The position numbers and the translations under genes are program-made. The notes under the pieces are model-generated. The model was given only the letters and a program-made list of their open reading frames with translations. It did no database searches and had not been told where the DNA came from. Positions 16,358 through 24,239 of a stretch of 64,000 nucleotides of DNA are shown one piece after another. Positions within the stretch are counted from its first letter, which is position 1, and each line of letters begins with the position of its first letter. The DNA lies in NCBI GenBank assembly GCA_029210565.1, contig JARGFQ010000002.1, positions 186,001 through 250,000 of the forward strand, written 5' to 3'. Origin of the DNA: Bacteroidales bacterium. GTDB taxonomy: Bacteria > Bacteroidota > Bacteroidia > Bacteroidales > VadinHA17.

Positions 16358-17173
16358 ATGAAAAGGTTAACATTTATAGCTGCTATATTACTGTTCATGA
16401 TTGCACCCCTGGCGGTGACCGGTCAGACATTGCTGCCCAGGCCCGATCCGCCCCGGCTTGTCAATGACTTTGCCGGGGTGCTCTCCGCCTCAGAGCTGAG
16501 GGCACTGGAGGATAAGCTTGTTGTTTTCAATGATACCACATCGAACCAGATAGCCGTGGTGATCGTTGATGACCTCCAGGGATACGACCGGTCGGACTTT
16601 GCCTACAGGATAGCCAGGGACTGGGGCGTAGGTCAGGGCGATTTCAACAACGGGGTACTGATCCTGGTAAAGACCAAGACGGAGCGGTCAGACGGACAGA
16701 TATTCATCGCCACCGGCTACGGCCTCGAGGGCGCCATCCCTGACATAGCATGTGCTGAGATCATAGACAGGGAGATACTGCCGCGATTCCGTTCCGATGA
16801 CTATTACGGGGGCCTGGATGCCGGCACGGATGTGCTGATGTCACTTGCCGCGGGGGAGTACAGTTACGACAGCTATGCTGAGGGCGCCTCATCAGGGGCG
16901 GTTCCGGGCATAGTCTTCTTCATCGTTCTCATCATCTTCATTGTGGCCATATCTTCCGGCAGCTCCAACAACAGGCATATCAGGAGGAGCGGCACGCAGA
17001 ACCTCCCGATGTGGCTCCTGCTGGGCATGCTTGGCGGGGGACGGTCGCACAGTGGCAGCTGGGGAGGCTTCACCGGCGGCAGGGGCAGCGGCGGCTTTTC
17101 CGGCGGCGGAGGCGGTTTCGGCGGTTTTGGCGGCGGCGGTTTCGGCGGCGGCGGAGCAGGGGGATCGTGGTAG
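16358..17173 (+). CDS. Membrane TPM-domain protein with glycine-rich tail (YgcG family)
   Basis: A 271-residue protein with a signal peptide (residues 1-21, ending in VTGQ) and the TPM start RPDPPRLVNDFAGVLSASELRALEDKL. The central block carries NQIAVVIVDDLQGYD, IARDWGVGQGDFNNGVLILV and IATGYGLEGAIPDI. A transmembrane helix follows at about residues 183-203, and a tail made almost only of Gly, Ser and Phe begins after about residue 225. This layout matches YgcG/TPM proteins partnered with LemA. It is the last gene of lemA-TPM-TPM. Immediately after it comes a simple-repeat tract and an opposite-strand four-helix-bundle gene. Confidence 0.9.
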   Translation: MKRLTFIAAILLFMIAPLAVTGQTLLPRPDPPRLVNDFAGVLSASELRALEDKLVVFNDTTSNQIAVVIVDDLQGYDRSDFAYRIARDWGVGQGDFNNGVLILVKTKTERSDGQIFIATGYGLEGAIPDIACAEIIDREILPRFRSDDYYGGLDAGTDVLMSLAAGEYSYDSYAEGASSGAVPGIVFFIVLIIFIVAISSGSSNNRHIRRSGTQNLPMWLLLGMLGGGRSHSGSWGGFTGGRGSGGFSGGGGGFGGFGGGGFGGGGAGGSW

Positions 17174-17176
17174 AAT

Positions 17177-17211
17177 TTTCGATTTTCGATTTTCGATTCT
17201 CGATTTCTGAG
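17177..17211. repeat. Short simple repeat (CGATTTT units)
   Basis: About four imperfect copies of CGATTTT/CGATTCT lie directly after the TPM gene stop and before the 3' end of the four-helix-bundle gene. They form one of the two simple-repeat borders of that gene. Confidence 0.7.
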
Positions 17212-17214
17212 GAT

Positions 17215-17586
17215 TTAGGATTTTTGATTGGTCAGATTGTGTTTAGCGGTTTTTTTGGCGGCAACGACAATTGATACAATTTCATCCATGTCTGAAGTGA
17301 AGGCTGAAACCGGCTCTTTAAACCCGCGTTCCAGATCCAGAAGCAATTCAAGCCAGAAAATCGATTCATCAGCCTCTTCTTCAACTACACTTAGTTTGTT
17401 GATAAAATCCGCATATGATTTAGCCCTGCAAACCGCCCGATAGTTTGCTCCCACAGAGCATGATGCCCTGATTAACTGGCGGCTGATAATCTGATTGGGA
17501 ACACTTCTGGGCAATCGATCACAGAGCGATACTAGACCCAATGCCAGCTTCCTGGTACGAAACTGAATTTGCTTCTTCATTTCCAT
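17215..17586 (-). CDS. Four-helix-bundle protein (23S rRNA intervening-sequence family)
   Basis: A 123-residue all-helical protein of the four-helix-bundle family first found in 23S rRNA intervening sequences. Diagnostic stretches are RTRKLALGLVSLCDRLPRS, SRQLIRASCSVGANYRAVCRAKS, FINKLSVVEEEADESIFWLELL and a final basic helix. The arginine/serine SVGANY block is the usual family signature. These genes occur as single free-standing ORFs in many Bacteroidota genomes and their function is not established. It is transcribed against the lemA operon and bordered on both sides by short simple repeats (17177-17211 and 17659-17690), which suggests recent insertion between the TPM gene and rluA. Confidence 0.9.
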   Translation of the reverse strand: MEMKKQIQFRTRKLALGLVSLCDRLPRSVPNQIISRQLIRASCSVGANYRAVCRAKSYADFINKLSVVEEEADESIFWLELLLDLERGFKEPVSAFTSDMDEIVSIVVAAKKTAKHNLTNQKS

Positions 17587-17658
17587 AATTATTCCACAAA
17601 AGAATGCAGATGGAAAAGTTATCGCAAAACCTCTAATAAATCAAGTTTTTTTTCAAAA

Positions 17659-17690
17659 ATCTCAAATCTCAAATCTCAAATCTCAAATCC
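17659..17690. repeat. Short simple repeat (TCTCAAA units) overlapping the rluA stop
   Basis: Four copies of the 7-bp unit TCTCAAA/TCTCAAAT lie upstream of the four-helix-bundle gene. The rluA stop codon (17683-17685) falls within the last copy, so the repeat forms the end of that gene. Confidence 0.75.
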
Positions 17691-18723
17691 CTTCGTTTCT
17701 GCCGGCGGTATATTTTCTCCATTTAGCCAGTACGGCGGTCATGTCGGCGGGCAGGGGCGATTCGAAGGAGAGCCGCTGGCCGGTTACCGGGTGATCAAAG
17801 GAGAGGGTCTGGGCATGCAGCGCCTGGCGGGGCAGAAGAGCAAAGCAGTTGCGCACGTACTGCTGGTATTTTGTAAAGGTGGTACCCTTGAGTATTCTGT
17901 CACCCCCGTACTCACTGTCGTTGAAGAGGGGGTGGCCTTTCCATGCCATATGAACCCTTATCTGGTGAGTGCGTCCGGTCTCGAGACGGCATTCGATGAG
18001 CGAAACGTATCCCAGCGGCTCGATGATTTTGTAGTGGGTGACGGCATGTTTGCCCTGGCTGCCGTCGTGGAAGACCTGCATGGTACGGCGGTCGCGTATG
18101 TTGCGTCCTACATTGCCGGTGACGGTGCCCTCCTCAGGGTCCGGCGTGCCCCATACCAGCGCGAGGTAGCGGCGTCCCGTGGTGCGGTTGAAGAACTGCC
18201 TGGCAAGTTTGTTGTGGGCATATTCGTTCTTGGCTACGACGAGCAGTCCTGATGTGTTCTTGTCGATGCGGTGCACCAGTCCCGGCCGTTGCTCTCCGGT
18301 CTGAAAGAGAGGGAGATCCCTGAAGTGGAACATGAGTGCATTCATGAGGGTGCCCGAGTAATTGCCGTAGGCCGGATGCACCACCATGCCTGCCTGCTTG
18401 TCGACGACGATCACATCATCATCTTCATATACAATATTTATGGGGAGGTCCTGCGGTATCAGCTCTATATCCCGGGGTGGGTTGGGCAGCAGTATCTGAA
18501 TGATATCCAGAGGCTTGACGCGGTAGCTGGGTTTGACGGGATTCTCGTTGACCAGTATGTTCCCTGCCTGTGCCGCAGTCTGCACCCGTGTGCGCGACAC
18601 ATTCTCTATGCGTGCGGAGAGGTACTTGTCGATGCGCAGCATCGACTGCCCCGGGTCAACAACGTAGCGGTAGTGCTCGAAGAGCTCCTGTTCCTGGTTG
18701 TCAGGCAGTTCCGGCTCGGTCAT
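17683..18723 (-). CDS. RluA-family 23S rRNA/tRNA pseudouridine synthase
   Basis: A 346-residue enzyme isomerising uridine to pseudouridine in structured RNA. It has an N-terminal S4 RNA-binding domain (about residues 25-90, LRIDKYLSARIENVSRTRVQTA). The RluA catalytic domain follows with VVDKQAGMVVHPA, and the catalytic aspartate lies in LVHRIDKNTSGLLVVAKN. A later ECRLETGRTHQIRVHM block is the family's third motif. The S4 plus catalytic layout resembles RluD, but the target site is not proven. The start at 18723 (MTEPELPD) gives an 11-bp gap after the T9SS gene and is preferred over a longer frame overlapping it. The last codons and the stop lie in a simple repeat (TCTCAAA), so the C-terminus may have been changed by it. 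Confidence 0.93.
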   Translation of the reverse strand: MTEPELPDNQEQELFEHYRYVVDPGQSMLRIDKYLSARIENVSRTRVQTAAQAGNILVNENPVKPSYRVKPLDIIQILLPNPPRDIELIPQDLPINIVYEDDDVIVVDKQAGMVVHPAYGNYSGTLMNALMFHFRDLPLFQTGEQRPGLVHRIDKNTSGLLVVAKNEYAHNKLARQFFNRTTGRRYLALVWGTPDPEEGTVTGNVGRNIRDRRTMQVFHDGSQGKHAVTHYKIIEPLGYVSLIECRLETGRTHQIRVHMAWKGHPLFNDSEYGGDRILKGTTFTKYQQYVRNCFALLPRQALHAQTLSFDHPVTGQRLSFESPLPADMTAVLAKWRKYTAGRNEGI

Positions 18724-18733
18724 CAGTGTTGTC

Positions 18734-20626
18734 TCATTGAAGTTTGATGACACGCAGCAGGGATAGCGGCAGACCTTCACGGCTCTTTACAAGGAGGATA
18801 TATGTGCCGACAGACAGGCGGCTGAGGTCATACCGACCGCTGCTGTCGTCAAGCGACAGTACCCTGGCTCCGGTGGAAGAGATCACCTCGACTGTAAAAT
18901 CGTCCGGAGCCCTATCCGAGGGCAGAAGCGTCACCTCCCCCGAGGTGGGGTTGGGGTAGAGGGTGAACATATCGTTGATCAGGGTGCCGTGGTCTGATGA
19001 TGTGGCTGATCCTGCTCCCCTCATCACAGGCCTGATCATCAGCGTTCCCGGAGCCTGGCTGGTCTGCCAGACGCCGCTGAGCATGAAGTACTGTCTGCCG
19101 TCGTTCGGGGTGTTGAGATCGAGGCCGGCATTGAGGAATTTATCGGAGAGCTGACTCCAGCCTACCCAGAAGTAATCGGTCACCTGTACTGGCCGGTCAA
19201 AAAGATAAGTGACAAATCCGTTGATCTCTCCGCCCGGAGCAGCAACGGGTCCTTCAGCAGAGCTCAGCACCACTCCCGGCTGACCGTTGTCGTCAGCCCA
19301 TACCATGATGTCGAATGCCCTCTGGTTGGCGTTGTCATAGGCGTCATTGAAGCAGATGCTTATCCCTCTGACAGAGTCGGGGAGGAACGATCTGAAGCGG
19401 AGTGCGACCCTGGCATTGTTTGCTCCCTGGCCGTTGATTCCGTAACCTGCCTCGGCAGTGCCGTCGTCAATGGCAAAATAATCGGAGAACCGTTGCAGGT
19501 ACCTGATTGTATCATTATGCTTGCGGTCGAAGTCATCGGTGACCAGCGATGCTGTCACAAGGAAGTGAGCCGAGTCGGTGGCGGCGGTGTTATAGGTGTA
19601 TAAAAGAGGTGCATCAAACAGAATGTCAGACAGGGGAGCCGCATTGGAAGATCCGGCATCAAAGTCGCGTACCACAGCGCCGGTAGTGGGGTCAGTGACA
19701 GAGATATACCTTGTCACGTTGCGCACGATGGTGTCATTATTGCGGTATCTGAGACTGACGGCGGGACTCATCAGCGAGAGGAAGGCCTGGCGGAAGTGTC
19801 TCCACGGCATAGCCTCGTACTCTTTGACCAGTGACCGGAGGGGCAGGGTCATGGCTACGTCATGGATGACGGTGTCATGACGTGACCTGTTCCTATCAAG
19901 CCAGATATGGTCGAGGTTCCACTGGTCAGCTGTGCCAGACCGGGATGGCTCAGTGAGCACACCGGCGAGGGAGGCATAGCCTGTGAACATAAACCTGAAA
20001 CCGTTCTTCAGAAACCGGTTGTCGGTCACGGGTATCATCGCCTGTTGGAATCCTGTCTCCGTGCCGCCCGTAGCCTGCCAGACACTGTACCATCTCTCCT
20101 CATCCGGTGCCCAGAAGCTCAGCGTAAGGCTATCGTCGCTCTCAGGCATGTCAGCCACTCCTCCAGCCTCGTAGAGGAAGCTGAGCCAGATGCTGTCGCT
20201 GGCCGGATATGCCAGGTCGATGGTTCGTGATGTCAGTCTGTCGGCGGTGAAGACAAGGTTTGAAGCCTGATCATAAAGCAGGCCGTATTCATCAAGGCAG
20301 TCGAAGGTAGCAACGCCCATGGAGGGCTGGGTGACGGAGAAGGTGTTATTTACAAAGATCTGGAGGTCAGACCATCTGTCGACGGAAGGATAGAGGCTGT
20401 CGCGGGAGAAGTCGTCATAAAAGGGGAGTGAGAGAGGCTCCTCCGCTGCAGCTGCCTTCAGGCGGGTCTTGCCCGTCATGCCGTCAGTCTGCCCGTCCGG
20501 GTACATGACCATCCTGCCGTCAAGCTGCCTGTTGCGGGTCAGCCCGGTAAAGACCTCCTGCGCCGAGGTCCACGTGGGGACCAGCAGGAGGGGGAGCAGG
20601 TATATCAGCCAATTGTGTCTCATCAT
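18734..20626 (-). CDS. Secreted protein with T9SS type A C-terminal sorting domain
   Basis: A 630-residue exported protein: signal peptide at residues 1-23 (ending TSAQ), a long beta-rich middle with no domain I recognise (FYDDFSRDSLYPSVDRW and similar segments suggest jelly-roll or Ig-like folds), and a C-terminal T9SS sorting domain. That domain shows TLYPNPTSGEVTL, VEVISSTGARVLSL and LSVGTYILLVKS, the usual three conserved blocks. Such proteins cross the outer membrane through the type IX secretion system and often end on the surface. The gene lies between the PASTA protein (4-bp overlap) and rluA on the minus strand, so it is carried in a cell-wall/RNA operon. Its cargo function is unknown. 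Confidence 0.92.
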   Translation of the reverse strand: MMRHNWLIYLLPLLLVPTWTSAQEVFTGLTRNRQLDGRMVMYPDGQTDGMTGKTRLKAAAAEEPLSLPFYDDFSRDSLYPSVDRWSDLQIFVNNTFSVTQPSMGVATFDCLDEYGLLYDQASNLVFTADRLTSRTIDLAYPASDSIWLSFLYEAGGVADMPESDDSLTLSFWAPDEERWYSVWQATGGTETGFQQAMIPVTDNRFLKNGFRFMFTGYASLAGVLTEPSRSGTADQWNLDHIWLDRNRSRHDTVIHDVAMTLPLRSLVKEYEAMPWRHFRQAFLSLMSPAVSLRYRNNDTIVRNVTRYISVTDPTTGAVVRDFDAGSSNAAPLSDILFDAPLLYTYNTAATDSAHFLVTASLVTDDFDRKHNDTIRYLQRFSDYFAIDDGTAEAGYGINGQGANNARVALRFRSFLPDSVRGISICFNDAYDNANQRAFDIMVWADDNGQPGVVLSSAEGPVAAPGGEINGFVTYLFDRPVQVTDYFWVGWSQLSDKFLNAGLDLNTPNDGRQYFMLSGVWQTSQAPGTLMIRPVMRGAGSATSSDHGTLINDMFTLYPNPTSGEVTLLPSDRAPDDFTVEVISSTGARVLSLDDSSGRYDLSRLSVGTYILLVKSREGLPLSLLRVIKLQ

Positions 20627-21483
20627 AGAGATTCAGGTCCGTACTCCGGTAAGGTCAGCATTTCGCCGCTGTCTGCAGCGACTATCGCGGTGGTGTCTGC
20701 GATGATCTTCAGGCTGTCAGTCGTCAGCCAGATATAGACGGCTGATCCCAGCTGAACTGTTGCGTCAATGTGATATTCAGGATTTTGCTTGTATACGAAG
20801 GCATTCAGGGAGTCTTCACCGGTAGTGACAGTTACGTCGAACACATATGCTCCGAGGTTCAGTGATGAACTCAGTATCTCGCTTCTGGCCTGGTCAAGGG
20901 TATACCCGGTAAGCCGGGGGATGGATGTACGCTGGCTGCTGAGTCCCCTGCCGAGGATGAGGTCAATGACCATTCCCTTCTGTACTGAGTCGCCCGGGGT
21001 GATCACACGGCCATGGAGTGTCTGCTTAAGCACGAAATCGACTGTCAGGTCAGGCACATAGGTCAGCTGACCAACCTGCAGTCCTGCTGTTTCAATAACC
21101 GATACCGCCTGCCTCCTCGGCAGTCCCACGAGGTCAGGTACGGCAACCATTTCAGGATTGAAGGCATTGATGGTTACGTTTATCGTTCGCCCTTTCTTTA
21201 CATGATGGCCGGGTACCGGCATCTGTTCGGCCACGCAGCCGCGGGGAACGAATGCGGTGTATACTGAGTCGATGATCTGGAAACGCATCCTGTTTTTCTC
21301 TGCCACGCGTCTTGCCTCATCGATGGTCAGACCCCTGATCTCGGGGGTTGGTCTCGACTGGCCGTGATGGGTGTATATATTAAGGAAGATGATGAGTAAG
21401 AGTACTATGGCTACGCCGATGACCAGCGCCAGGCCTGCATTCTTCCAGAAGACCCGGCTTTTCAGAAATTCCTTGAAGCTCAT
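20623..21483 (-). CDS. PASTA-domain membrane protein
   Basis: A 286-residue envelope protein with a cytoplasmic N-terminus, one transmembrane helix (about residues 16-38), and three periplasmic PASTA domains spread over residues 45-260. The PASTA starts are recognisable as P-x-x-x-G-x-x-x-x-x-A: PEIRGLTIDEARRVAEK, VPDLVGLPRRQAVSVIE and IPRLTGYTLDQARSEIL. PASTA domains bind peptidoglycan or muropeptides. There is no kinase or transpeptidase domain, as is usual for the small Bacteroidota PASTA proteins encoded beside ddl and an rluA-type gene. It is the first gene of a minus-strand operon, and the stop overlaps the T9SS start by 4 bp. Confidence 0.92.
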   Translation of the reverse strand: MSFKEFLKSRVFWKNAGLALVIGVAIVLLLIIFLNIYTHHGQSRPTPEIRGLTIDEARRVAEKNRMRFQIIDSVYTAFVPRGCVAEQMPVPGHHVKKGRTINVTINAFNPEMVAVPDLVGLPRRQAVSVIETAGLQVGQLTYVPDLTVDFVLKQTLHGRVITPGDSVQKGMVIDLILGRGLSSQRTSIPRLTGYTLDQARSEILSSSLNLGAYVFDVTVTTGEDSLNAFVYKQNPEYHIDATVQLGSAVYIWLTTDSLKIIADTTAIVAADSGEMLTLPEYGPESL

Positions 21484-21552
21484 CGTGTGATGAAGTATTA
21501 AATTAATAACGCAGAGTCAAAGATAAAATTATATTATGAGATCGGAGGCCAA

Positions 21553-22662
21553 TTACCACTCCCTTACAGAACGGTAGAGTGTATCTCTCTCCACCGGTCT
21601 GAAACCGGCGGAGCGTATCATGGCCACGAGTTCGGTGGTTGAGAGTGTGGTGTTGCTCTCTGTGGCGCCGGCCATGGAGTATATTCTTGTGGTATCATCG
21701 ATGGTGCCGTCGAGGTCATCGGCGCCGAAGGCGAGGCTCATCATGGCTGCATTCTTGCCTATGGCAGGCCAGTAGGCTTTAATGTGACTGAAGTTGTCAA
21801 GAAATATGCGTGACAGGGCATAGTTGCGCATGTCTTCAGTAACAGGTACCTCGCCAAGCTCATGCATGCGGTTGTTTTCCCTGCGGAACTTCAGGGGTAT
21901 GAATGCATTGAAACCTCCGGTGCGGTCCTGCAGCTCTCTCAGCCTCACCATATGGTCTATGCGCTGCGCCGGGCTCTCGGCATGTCCGTAGAGCATCGTG
22001 GCGTTGGAGGTGATGCCCAGGTTATGGGCAGCTTCGTGTATGGCCAGCCAGGTTTCGGCGTCAGCCTTCTCACGGCATATCTTCCTGCGCAGCGAGGCAT
22101 CGAATATCTCTGCACCACCACCCGGTATGGAATCGAGGCCGCAGTCATGCAGGTACTTTAGTCCTTCAGCATATGTCATGCCTGCCTTCCGGATCATATA
22201 TTCCAACTCTACAGCCGAGAATGCCTTGATGCTTATATCGGGCCGGAGATCGCGAATTGATGAGAGGATCTTTCCGTAATAGTATATGTCGCGCGATGGA
22301 TGTACACCGCCGGTGATGTGTACCTCTGTCACAGGCAACCCCTCAAATCGCCTGAAGATGTCAAGGATATCACTCTCCGAGAGCTCCCAGCTGTCAGGGT
22401 CGCCCTCGGGCTTATGGTAGGAACAGAACCGGCAGTTATAGATGCAGACGTTGGTAGGTTCAATGTGAAAGTTGCGGTTAAAGAAGACTGCATCACCGCT
22501 TTTGGACCTCTTGACGGCGGTGGCCAGAAGAGCCAGAAGGGATAGATCGGCCCGGCTGTAGAGCGTCAGTGCCTCTTCGGGGGTCACTCTTCTGCCGTCG
22601 AGGATAGCCATGGCTATCTCCTTCAGCTCAGGGTCGGTGTTTCTCAGAAGAATCTCATTCAT
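21553..22662 (-). CDS. mqnE: Aminofutalosine synthase (menaquinone biosynthesis)
   Basis: A 369-residue radical SAM enzyme that joins the enolpyruvyl product of chorismate to SAM-derived adenosyl, forming 6-amino-6-deoxyfutalosine in the futalosine route to menaquinone. The [4Fe-4S] site is CIYNCRFC with Cys73, Cys77 and Cys80. Further family marks are EVHITGGVHPSRDIYYY, GLDSIPGGGAEIFD, ATMLYGHAES and the late IKAYWPAIGKNAAMMSLAFGADDLDGTI, which favours MqnE over the related MqnC. No other menaquinone gene is adjacent. It faces the PASTA gene after 69 bp and has its own upstream region ending at the rpmH terminator. Confidence 0.93.
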   Translation of the reverse strand: MNEILLRNTDPELKEIAMAILDGRRVTPEEALTLYSRADLSLLALLATAVKRSKSGDAVFFNRNFHIEPTNVCIYNCRFCSYHKPEGDPDSWELSESDILDIFRRFEGLPVTEVHITGGVHPSRDIYYYGKILSSIRDLRPDISIKAFSAVELEYMIRKAGMTYAEGLKYLHDCGLDSIPGGGAEIFDASLRRKICREKADAETWLAIHEAAHNLGITSNATMLYGHAESPAQRIDHMVRLRELQDRTGGFNAFIPLKFRRENNRMHELGEVPVTEDMRNYALSRIFLDNFSHIKAYWPAIGKNAAMMSLAFGADDLDGTIDDTTRIYSMAGATESNTTLSTTELVAMIRSAGFRPVERDTLYRSVREW

Positions 22663-22699
22663 CGCACCAATGTTGACAAATTTAATCGCACTATGCCGT

Positions 22700-22748
22700 A
22701 ATAGAAAAGAAAAACCGCCCTAATTGTTCATTAAGACGGTCATTTTTC
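22700..22748 (-). terminator. Terminator after rpmH (bidirectional look)
   Basis: A 10-bp stem (ACCGCCCTAA at 22714-22723 with TTAAGACGGT at 22731-22740) has a 7-nt loop and two G-U pairs in the minus-strand RNA. Read on the minus strand it is followed by T-rich sequence; on the plus strand a T-run also follows at about 22743. It ends the rpmH transcript. Confidence 0.8.
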
Positions 22749-22765
22749 TATTGTCAGTCAGCCTT

Positions 22766-22924
22766 TCAGTTCTTCTTTCCCGGTTCATCGGAGACGGTTA
22801 GCTTCCTCCTGCCCCTGGCCCTGCGGGCAGCAAGCACACGCCTGCCGTTGGGTGTTGACATTCTCTCCCTGAATCCGTGAGTATTGCTCCTCCTCCTTCT
22901 TGACGGCTGAAATGTCCTTTTCAT
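22766..22924 (-). CDS. rpmH: 50S ribosomal protein L34
   Basis: A 52-residue, very basic protein read directly from the DNA. It opens [20 protein letters not shown] and continues [21 protein letters not shown], which is the full L34 pattern (MKRTFQPS, HGFRxRM, GRRVLxxRRxKGRxxL). The ATG is at 22924 and the TGA at 22766-22768. L34 is part of the large ribosomal subunit. It has a short Bacteroidota-type tail ([11 protein letters not shown]). rsmG lies about 95 bp upstream on the same strand. A strong terminator follows. Confidence 0.97.
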   Translation of the reverse strand: MKRTFQPSRRRRSNTHGFRERMSTPNGRRVLAARRARGRRKLTVSDEPGKKN

Positions 22925-23019
22925 CTGTTGCTTGAATTATGTAGTTTACTTTCCTTTTTTTAAGACTGCAAAGGTAGTCATTAATTTGAAATAAATACCA
23001 GGCAGGGCAATTTTTTTTC

Positions 23020-23643
23020 TCACCGCGGAAGGTAGACGATTTTTTTCGTCTCAAAGTAAGGTTCGTCAAACCAGCGGCTTACCGGGACAATCGTGCTTTC
23101 TGCCGCAAAGGGTTCGAGTTCACCGGTGAGATCGCCGCCCTTGAGAACGATCCATCCGTTCCTGAGGCTGTTGAATGAGCGTGGGGAGAGAAGATGCCGG
23201 GTGAGTTTCACGAACCGGCTCATCTCCGTCACTGCCCTGCCTACAATAAAATCATGGCTGCCGGGGATGTCTTCCGACCTTGCGGCAATGGCGGTGATGT
23301 TACCGACAGAAGCGGCGTCTGCGATCTCACTGACCACTTTTATCTTTTTGGCGATCGAGTCGACGAGGGTGAACTTCACCTCGGGGAAGAGGATGGCGAG
23401 GGGTATTCCCGGGAGACCTCCCCCGGTACCGATATCTGCCACGGAGGTGCCGGGAAGAAAGGTGATCAGGCGGGCGATGGCCAGGCTGTGGAGCAGGTGG
23501 TTGGTTGCGAAGTTTTCTATATCCTTCCTGGAGATGACGTTTATCTTTTCATTCCAATCCCTGTAGAGACCGGGCAGCAATGAGAACTGACGGCGCTGCT
23601 CCCGGGTGAGCGACGGGAAGTATTTTTCAGCGACGGTGGTCAA
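23020..23643 (-). CDS. rsmG: 16S rRNA (guanine-527 N7) methyltransferase
   Basis: A 207-residue SAM-dependent enzyme (GidB/RsmG) that methylates G527 in 16S rRNA. The SAM-binding motif is VADIGTGGGLPGIPLAILFP. NEKINVISRKDIENFATNHLLHSL near residues 30-55 and VGRAVTEMSRFVKLT at about residue 135 are the other family blocks. Its start overlaps the ECF sigma gene end by 4 bp, so it is translationally coupled behind the glycosyltransferase and sigma genes. Mutations in this gene family can give low-level aminoglycoside resistance in other bacteria. Confidence 0.96.
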   Translation of the reverse strand: MTTVAEKYFPSLTREQRRQFSLLPGLYRDWNEKINVISRKDIENFATNHLLHSLAIARLITFLPGTSVADIGTGGGLPGIPLAILFPEVKFTLVDSIAKKIKVVSEIADAASVGNITAIAARSEDIPGSHDFIVGRAVTEMSRFVKLTRHLLSPRSFNSLRNGWIVLKGGDLTGELEPFAAESTIVPVSRWFDEPYFETKKIVYLPR

Positions 23644-24239
23644 ATCCCGCTCTTTTTGTTCTGTACGGTGTTGTGGATGAGGACTTTTGCCCTGAAGAGT
23701 CGGGCTTTTACCGTTCCTATCGGCAGGCTGAGTTCAGAGGCTATCTCCTCATAAGAGTACTCTTCGAAGTAACGCAGTTCTATCAGGCGGCGATAGCGAG
23801 GCTTGAGAGCCTTGACTATCCTGTTGAGTGACGCTGCCGTCTCCCGGTCTATCATCAGCTCATCAGGGCCCCGGGTGTCGGAGGCGACGGTAGCCTCCAC
23901 CTCGGACTCTTCCCCTTCTTCATGGTCAAAAGGTCTGGGACTCTGGCTCTTGCGCCTCATGAAGTCGATGCAGTTGTTGGTGGCGATGCGGAAGAGCCAT
24001 GTGCTGAAGGCATGGGAAGGGACATATTTTGCCAGGTTATGGAAGGCTTTTCCGAAGGCCTCGATGGTAAGATCCTCCGCATCCGAGGGGTTATTGACCA
24101 TCCGTAGCATGACATAATAGACCGAATCACGGTACCTGTTGAGCAGCTCGGTGTAGGCCCTGCTCTCACCGTTGAGTGCCCTGTGAATGACCCTCAGGTC
24201 ATACTGTGCTTTTTCCGATAAGCCGGTTTCTACTTCCAT
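23640..24239 (-). CDS. ECF-type RNA polymerase sigma factor
   Basis: A 199-residue sigma-70 family factor of the ECF kind. Region 2 is present (TELLNRYRDSVYYVMLRMVNNPSDAEDLTIEAFGKAFHNL) with the core-binding and -10 recognition part (FSTWLFRIATNNCIDFMRRK). Region 4 ends the protein with RRLIELRYFEEYSYEEIASELSLPIGTVKARLFRAK, a helix-turn-helix for the -35 element. No anti-sigma gene is adjacent; the neighbours are a glycosyltransferase (10-bp overlap) and rsmG (4-bp overlap). Sigma factors in this arrangement in Bacteroidota are often constitutive rather than anti-sigma-controlled, which is inference. Confidence 0.95.
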   Translation of the reverse strand: MEVETGLSEKAQYDLRVIHRALNGESRAYTELLNRYRDSVYYVMLRMVNNPSDAEDLTIEAFGKAFHNLAKYVPSHAFSTWLFRIATNNCIDFMRRKSQSPRPFDHEEGEESEVEATVASDTRGPDELMIDRETAASLNRIVKALKPRYRRLIELRYFEEYSYEEIASELSLPIGTVKARLFRAKVLIHNTVQNKKSGI

